From positions 1 to 26,071 of the IMG/VR virus record IMGVR_UViG_3300028393_003326: a DNA stretch of 26,071 nt; one strand, written 5' to 3'. Positions 21,497 through 26,071 of this stretch are shown here, piece after piece; the first letter of the stretch is position 1; every line of letters starts with the position of its first letter. This DNA comes from a virus. Both the position numbers and the translations under genes were made by a program. The notes beneath the pieces were generated by a model. That model did no database searches, was not told where the DNA came from, and saw nothing but the letters and a program-made list of their open reading frames with translations.

Positions 21497-22199
21497 AGTA
21501 TTTTGATAGATTAGTAATGTCTGTTTTAATGAAATAGAATGCTTCCTTGACGTCTTCTTCTAAGGACTCATACAATTCTGCCATCTCTCTTTCACCTTGA
21601 TCCTTATTATAATTGGTTCCTGGCGGATGGTCAATAGTATGTGAATAATCTCGGAGAACTGGTCTTTGACTTAAAAAGCTAAGAGCAGAATAAATTATAT
21701 CAAAACTCCAACCCATCTTATACGGAGAGAAATCAATTCCTTTTTCATCTGCCATATTAATAATGTCTTTGTGGATAAACCAACAAGTACAATCTGTATC
21801 TGCTACCATTTTAAGATTGGGTTCATCTATATTAAATTGTAGATCAACTCTGGAAGAATTATACCAAGTATAATCCACATTGGGTGCATAGATTCCCCAT
21901 TCATAAGTTTCAAAATATTTTTCTGCATCAGCATATAATTGTTTCCAATTATCGTATGATGCATCACCCTGAATATGAAATAATACGTCACCGTTTTCTT
22001 TCTTAAAGATTTCCAAAGCTTTCATAAACTGAGCAGTAAAATAACTATCCTCGCCTATGTTATGCCAATCAGGATCGTTATGGTCATCATCACTATTAAT
22101 TACGATTGGTTCAACTCCCATCCCTCTGAGTTGATCTATCTTTTTAATTGTTTTGTCGTATTGTCCGCGCCAATTAAATATAAATGTAAGTATTTTCAT
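21468..22199 (-). CDS. Putative GT-A-like glycosyltransferase
   Basis: A 243-residue soluble protein that begins MKILTFIFNWRGQYDKTIKK with VEPIVINSDD (strand 2 with acidic end), VLFHIQGDASYDNWKQLYAD as the likely nucleotide-sugar/metal site (D after HIQG), and WGIYAPNVDYTWYNSSRVDL. A CTCWFIHKDII segment and MGWSFDIIYSALSFL fit the acceptor half of GT-A enzymes that handle rhamnose- or hexose-like sugars. No membrane segment. Its start overlaps the GT10 stop by one base (TAATG). Exact family not recognised. Confidence 0.6.
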   Translation of the reverse strand: MKILTFIFNWRGQYDKTIKKIDQLRGMGVEPIVINSDDDHNDPDWHNIGEDSYFTAQFMKALEIFKKENGDVLFHIQGDASYDNWKQLYADAEKYFETYEWGIYAPNVDYTWYNSSRVDLQFNIDEPNLKMVADTDCTCWFIHKDIINMADEKGIDFSPYKMGWSFDIIYSALSFLSQRPVLRDYSHTIDHPPGTNYNKDQGEREMAELYESLEEDVKEAFYFIKTDITNLSKYYEDQLSTNE

Positions 22200-23077
22200 T
22201 ATTCTCTCATGTCTTGTTTGTTATAAACTACAGACTCAAACCAATTTAAAAAATTGTTCAAGATCATATAATCTCTAGGGATGCCTGCTGCTAAAGGAGG
22301 CGCTGATATTACTCTGTTATATAGATCCTCATCTGAATCTAATCTCATAACAAAATCAATTACTTCTTCATGATTACTAAAATCATGTACATTAATAAAA
22401 GATTGAATATTAAAGTCTGATGCTATTGTAGGGCTGCCCCAATAGATAGGAATAGTTCTAGCATAAAAAGCATGGAGAATTTTTTCTGTGGCATAACCGG
22501 GATAAGAACCAGACTCAAAACATATATTAAATTTACGCTTGGTCAAGAAATTAATCTTAGCAAGTTCCCCGTCTAGTTTGCTACCTATATTATTGTATAA
22601 GCCTCCGCCGCTATCTACCTTCTTTATCTTATTCAATTCTTTAAAAAATTCATTACGCTCTTCGCAACCTGGATTGCTAACAACAAAAGAACAAAAATCT
22701 GTTTTTAGAATTGGATTATGCTCGCCGAGAATGTGATAATACTTATGCCCAGTGTTGTGAATAGCATCTAATGCCCACATATAAACTACGAACAAGGGTA
22801 AGCGGAAATGCCAATTACTATAGTTATGATCAAAAGTAATTGCATAATGACAGTCATAATTGTCTGGTCTTTGATTCTCACCTGTATAGAAAATCTTAAC
22901 ACAATCCGATTTACTAAATTTTTTATTATTTGTTCCAAAATTACTATCACCGAAGATCAAATAATCAGGATTTTCATTATCTATTTCCACATCAAATCTA
23001 TTTGCCAATAGACTATGGAAGAATTGTGATATATGCTCGTGCGTGTCAGCAAAACCTAATTTTATTTTTTTACTCAT
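22199..23077 (-). CDS. GT10-like alpha-1,3-fucosyltransferase
   Basis: A 292-residue protein with the GT10 donor-binding signature in its C-terminal half: FNICFESGSYPGYATEKILH, then AFYARTIPIYWGSPTIASDF (about residues 200-245). FESG, the T-E-K and IYWGSP are the family hallmarks for GDP-fucose binding. The N-terminal half (YLIFGDSN, IFYTGENQRPD) matches bacterial GT10 proteins. Together with gmd and fcl further upstream it makes a complete route from GDP-mannose to fucosylated product. RBS AGGAA precedes the ATG. No TM segment. Confidence 0.9.
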   Translation of the reverse strand: MSKKIKLGFADTHEHISQFFHSLLANRFDVEIDNENPDYLIFGDSNFGTNNKKFSKSDCVKIFYTGENQRPDNYDCHYAITFDHNYSNWHFRLPLFVVYMWALDAIHNTGHKYYHILGEHNPILKTDFCSFVVSNPGCEERNEFFKELNKIKKVDSGGGLYNNIGSKLDGELAKINFLTKRKFNICFESGSYPGYATEKILHAFYARTIPIYWGSPTIASDFNIQSFINVHDFSNHEEVIDFVMRLDSDEDLYNRVISAPPLAAGIPRDYMILNNFLNWFESVVYNKQDMRE

Positions 23078-23086
23078 TTAATTTCC

Positions 23087-23869
23087 TCAATACTTATTTC
23101 TATACTCAATTTGTATCCATCGTCTATCATTCCATTCACAATTTATTTGTGCATCATGTTTTATCATAATATTATGAAAGAATAGATCTGCAGATGTTTG
23201 ATCAACCATACTATCTACAATGCATTGGAAAAAACTTCCTACTGCGTGTATCTCTTTTGCTCGCTTTATTAAGTCGACAAAATCAAAAACATTATTAGTT
23301 ACACCCATTTGTATTTTAACTACTTTAAGATTTTTGTGTTTAGATACTTGATCTAAAGCTAACGGTAACTGAGAACTAATACTACTATTATCATGTACTA
23401 GAATAAAATCTTCTTCATTAGTTAATTGCTTATAAATTTCTAAGGATCTTTCTGTGGATTCGGGAATTTTAGCATGAGTATATCTAATAGAGAAATGCAT
23501 GCCAGCCAATTCATAGAATTGACGATCAAAGTTTGTAGCAATGTTTCTCATCTCTAACTCACCCTTAGAATTCATTACTATTCTTCCTGGATAGTATAAT
23601 AAAGGATCACCGACACCTATATACTCAGATTTAGTATCATCCACTATCTTTTGTATTAGATGCCTACCATTAAGATTGATGTCTATATCTGGCAATGAAA
23701 CAGGTTCTACTTTATCAAATCCTTTATATAGAGCATTTATAGATTCACTAAACATCTTTATATGAGGCACATAAACTTTGTCATAGTCTTCGGTAAACGA
23801 ATGAACCATGCCATTAGTAATGATATGGTCACCTAACCCAGTATGAGTGTGTAATACTAAAGAGTTCAT
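23087..23869 (-). CDS. GT9-like (heptosyltransferase-type) protein, copy 2
   Basis: A 260-residue soluble protein opening MNSLVLHTHTGLGDHIITNG and continuing MVHSF, the same H-x-GLGDHII-x-NGMV start as the gene at 14490-15170. EDFILVHDNSSISSQLPLAL and AKEIHAVGSFFQCIVDSM parallel its donor half. The resemblance to GT9 heptosyltransferases is limited to the glycine-rich start and the general strand order. The two copies are clearly paralogous but diverged in their middle parts. It lies between an FkbM gene and the GT10 gene. Substrate unknown. Confidence 0.65.
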   Translation of the reverse strand: MNSLVLHTHTGLGDHIITNGMVHSFTEDYDKVYVPHIKMFSESINALYKGFDKVEPVSLPDIDINLNGRHLIQKIVDDTKSEYIGVGDPLLYYPGRIVMNSKGELEMRNIATNFDRQFYELAGMHFSIRYTHAKIPESTERSLEIYKQLTNEEDFILVHDNSSISSQLPLALDQVSKHKNLKVVKIQMGVTNNVFDFVDLIKRAKEIHAVGSFFQCIVDSMVDQTSADLFFHNIMIKHDAQINCEWNDRRWIQIEYRNKY

Positions 23870-24621
23870 CGGTTACCTAAGATACCCGATGCTTTAATTT
23901 TTTCTGAAGGCGCACAAAGCATATTTTGCCAATCCACAATGTGATATTCATAATCCGTTAGACTAGACAATTCTTTTTTAATATTATCCTCGCCTGCCAT
24001 ATTATACTCAATCCAAATCCATGGCCTATGTGCTTCTATAGTATTAATTGCTCCACGTAATGCTTCACATTCAAAACCTTCAATGTCTAATTTTAAAAAG
24101 TCTAATCTAGGAAGTTCCATATAGTCTAAAGGAATAACATCTACAGAACTATAATCTAACGACCCAGCTGAGTCTGTTGCTTTAATAGTAACCATACCAT
24201 AATCAGTATTTAAACTATAGTCTACAGGAGATACTTCAGCAGTAGTTTGTTCACTACCTATTCCTAAATTATATAAAAAGACATTTGGTAATTCATTTAA
24301 CGCAATGGTTCCGCCCAACGCATAGAATAATTGTTTCTGTGGTTCAAAAGAAACAACTTTGCTATTTTTTGCCTTTACCATTTGTGCCACAGGAATAGTA
24401 AAGAATCCCATATTAGCTCCGCCGTCCACAATAATAGCATTTTCGGGCAAAGTGTTTATGATTGCGAAGATATTATTTAATTCTTGCTCTATGTGTGTTT
24501 TGCCTGTCATCAGCATTACAGATGCCGGATTAGGTGTTGGGTGACCGGGTGTGCAATTTCTAGGCAAAATAAATTTACCATATGCAGAATCCATTACCAT
24601 AAAATTGCCTAGTGTGCTCAT
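23866..24621 (-). CDS. FkbM-family methyltransferase (third of three)
   Basis: A 251-residue SAM methyltransferase. The SAM loop is VDGGANMGFFTIP (about residues 65-77); VVSFEPQKQLFYALGGTIAL is the second strand; LDFLKLDIEGFECEALRGA holds the conserved D-I-E-G-x-E. It is the most canonical FkbM member of the three in the window. It follows fcl and precedes a GT9-like and GT10 gene, so O-methylation of fucose is a reasonable guess but not established. 4-nt overlaps with both neighbours. Confidence 0.92.
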   Translation of the reverse strand: MSTLGNFMVMDSAYGKFILPRNCTPGHPTPNPASVMLMTGKTHIEQELNNIFAIINTLPENAIIVDGGANMGFFTIPVAQMVKAKNSKVVSFEPQKQLFYALGGTIALNELPNVFLYNLGIGSEQTTAEVSPVDYSLNTDYGMVTIKATDSAGSLDYSSVDVIPLDYMELPRLDFLKLDIEGFECEALRGAINTIEAHRPWIWIEYNMAGEDNIKKELSSLTDYEYHIVDWQNMLCAPSEKIKASGILGNR

Positions 24622-25553
24622 ATCATTCCTCGATCTTTTTTATACCAATCAATAGTAAGTTTTAACCCGTCGTCAAAACTTGTTTTAGATTTCCATCCCA
24701 ATTTTTTTAATTTAGTGTTATCTAGTTTGCGTCTTGGTTGTCCGTTGGGTTTATCCTTATTCCAAACAACCTTGCCTGTAAATCCAAAAGCTTTTGTTAA
24801 TTTGGTTACAAGTTCTTTGATAGTTAATTCTTCATCACTTCCGATATTAACAAATTCTTTTTCATTATAATTTTGCATTAACCAAAAGCAAGCATCTGCC
24901 AAATCATCTACATATAAAAACTCTCGCGTTGGAGTTCCGTCACCCCAACATTCAATACTATCCTCACCATTCTTTATCGCATTATGCATCTTAGTAATAA
25001 TGCCAGGAATAACGTGCCCATGTTCTGGAATAAAATTATCATTAACACCATATAGATTCGCGGGCATACAACTAATAGCATTAAACCCATACTGACGTCT
25101 GTAGTATTCGCACATTCTTAAGCCAGCAATTTTAGCAAGAGCATATCCCTCATTCGATGGCTCAAGAGAAGCTGTAAGAAGATATTCTTCTTTGATAGGT
25201 TGAGGAGTAATTTTTGGATAGATACAAGCAGAACCTAAAAACAATAATTTTTTAGCGCCACTTCTATATGCCGCATCTATAACATTTGTTTGAATAATTA
25301 AATTATCATATATGAATTCTGCGGGGTTAGTTGAATTCCAACTAATGCCACCAACTTTAGCAGCACTTAAAATTACATACTCAGGTAACTCTATACTAAA
25401 AAAATTCTTGACAGCCCTTTGATCTCGAAGATCTAATTCTGCCTTTGTCCTAAGAATTAGATTTGTATAACCTTCTTCTTTTAATTTTCTAACAATCGCA
25501 GATCCAACTAATCCTTTATGGCCTGCTACATAAATTTTACTATTTTTTTCCAT
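24618..25553 (-). CDS. fcl: GDP-L-fucose synthase
   Basis: A 311-residue SDR that epimerises at C3/C5 and reduces GDP-4-keto-6-deoxy-D-mannose to GDP-L-fucose. Signature features: GHKGLVGSA (11-19), SAAKVGGI (63-70), FLGSACIYPK with S108 and C110, and Y137-ALA-K141 (compare E. coli Fcl S107, C109, Y136, K140). The next block, NLYGVNDNF then HVIPGI, is also diagnostic. The ATG at 25553 is chosen with AAGG upstream over a TTG; it starts 7 nt after the gmd stop. Its product would feed the GT10 enzyme in this block. Confidence 0.97.
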   Translation of the reverse strand: MEKNSKIYVAGHKGLVGSAIVRKLKEEGYTNLILRTKAELDLRDQRAVKNFFSIELPEYVILSAAKVGGISWNSTNPAEFIYDNLIIQTNVIDAAYRSGAKKLLFLGSACIYPKITPQPIKEEYLLTASLEPSNEGYALAKIAGLRMCEYYRRQYGFNAISCMPANLYGVNDNFIPEHGHVIPGIITKMHNAIKNGEDSIECWGDGTPTREFLYVDDLADACFWLMQNYNEKEFVNIGSDEELTIKELVTKLTKAFGFTGKVVWNKDKPNGQPRRKLDNTKLKKLGWKSKTSFDDGLKLTIDWYKKDRGMI

Positions 25554-25560
25554 AAAATCC

Positions 25561-26071
25561 TTAACCAAAATTAATACACATATCCTCTACCAGAGCATCG
25601 AAAGTATATTCTGGCTCCCAACCTAAAACGCTCTTAGCTTTTGAGGGATCACCGAGCAAAGTCTCAACTTCAGCTGGTCTAAAATATTTAGGATCAACTC
25701 TAATTATAACTTTACCCGTATTAACATTAATGCCTACTTCATTTAATCCTTCGCCTTCCCAACGAATTTTTAGATAGAAATATGGGGCACATTTCTCAAT
25801 AAAGTCCTTAACCGAATATTGTTTACCTGTAGCAATGACAAAGTCTTCTGGTTTATCCTGTTGTAACATTAACCACATTGCCTTAACATAATCCTTAGCA
25901 TGCCCCCAATCTCGTAAAGCATTCAGATTGCCCATATACAAACACTCTTGGCGACCTGCACTAATTGCTTCTAAACCATCTACAACCTTCTTTGTGACAA
26001 AATTAAATCCACGGCGAGGAGATTCGTGATTAAATAAAATACCAGAACAACAAAACATATCATATGATTCA
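25561..26071 (-). CDS. gmd: GDP-mannose 4,6-dehydratase, C-terminal part (cut by window edge)
   Basis: About 170 C-terminal residues of Gmd, which converts GDP-D-mannose to GDP-4-keto-6-deoxy-D-mannose. The frame stays open to the right edge, reading [20 protein letters not shown], close to E. coli [20 protein letters not shown] as recalled. [20 protein letters not shown] (NADP/substrate region), [14 protein letters not shown] and [18 protein letters not shown] are all family hallmarks. The internal ATG at 26058 is not the start. The product feeds fcl directly downstream. Confidence 0.97.
   Translation of the reverse strand, partial: ESYDMFCCSGILFNHESPRRGFNFVTKKVVDGLEAISAGRQECLYMGNLNALRDWGHAKDYVKAMWLMLQQDKPEDFVIATGKQYSVKDFIEKCAPYFYLKIRWEGEGLNEVGINVNTGKVIIRVDPKYFRPAEVETLLGDPSKAKSVLGWEPEYTFDALVEDMCINFG

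Noticed and set aside
1-26071. tRNA, rRNA, CRISPR, insertion sequence or origin
   Set aside because: No cloverleaf-like sequence, regular repeat array, transposase motif or iteron cluster was seen on either strand by eye.

Overview
The window looks like part of a T4-like marine myovirus genome. It is AT-rich, and genes are packed head to tail with 4-nt ATGA overlaps. It carries the conserved T4 replication block in canonical order on the minus strand: sliding clamp gp45, clamp-loader ATPase gp44, clamp-loader small subunit gp62 and translational repressor RegA. An Hsp20 small heat-shock gene, a hallmark of marine T4-like phages (cyanophage and pelagiphage relatives), follows. No photosynthesis gene, tRNA, CRISPR array or insertion sequence was seen, so the host (cyanobacterium, SAR11-like or other Gram-negative) cannot be fixed from this window.

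Layout. (1) Positions 1-2026, plus strand: five small genes. Three have clear membrane segments (a DUF4337-like protein whose start lies outside the window, a coiled-coil/one-TM protein and a two-TM protein). The other two are a 49-residue one-TM protein and a small Cys-containing exported-type protein. (2) Positions 2023-3179, minus strand: an Sm-like small protein, a phasin-like small protein and hsp20. Two hairpins with UUCG loops lie on either side of hsp20. (3) Positions 3285-6797, minus strand: regA, gp62, a small membrane protein wedged between the two clamp-loader genes, gp44, two small unknown genes (one only 58 codons), gp45 and a DUF3310 gene. (4) Positions 6782-26071, minus strand: an unbroken run of 24 glycan genes that runs off the right edge.

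The glycan block encodes: GDP-L-fucose synthesis (gmd, cut by the window edge, and fcl); about ten candidate glycosyltransferases, including a GT10 fucosyltransferase type; three FkbM-type methyltransferases; two nucleotidyltransferase/HAD fusions with opposite domain order; an RmlB-like 4,6-dehydratase and an RmlD-like reductase; an RfbH/DdhC-type 3-dehydrase with the [2Fe-2S] cysteines and the Lys-to-His change of that family; a ThDP-dependent acetolactate-synthase-like enzyme split into two genes; a cupin; and a short GDPD-like protein. RfbH next to a ThDP enzyme and SDR reductases resembles the logic of branched 3,6-dideoxyhexose (yersiniose-type) synthesis. This is the most notable possible system here. 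No flippase, polymerase or other multi-spanning membrane protein was seen in the block, so a soluble assembly line decorating a phage or host product in the cytoplasm is plausible.

The minus-strand genes run from gmd to regA with no gap large enough for an obvious terminator. The sugar genes and the DNA replication genes may therefore share transcripts. All functions are assigned from sequence motifs read by eye, with no database search.
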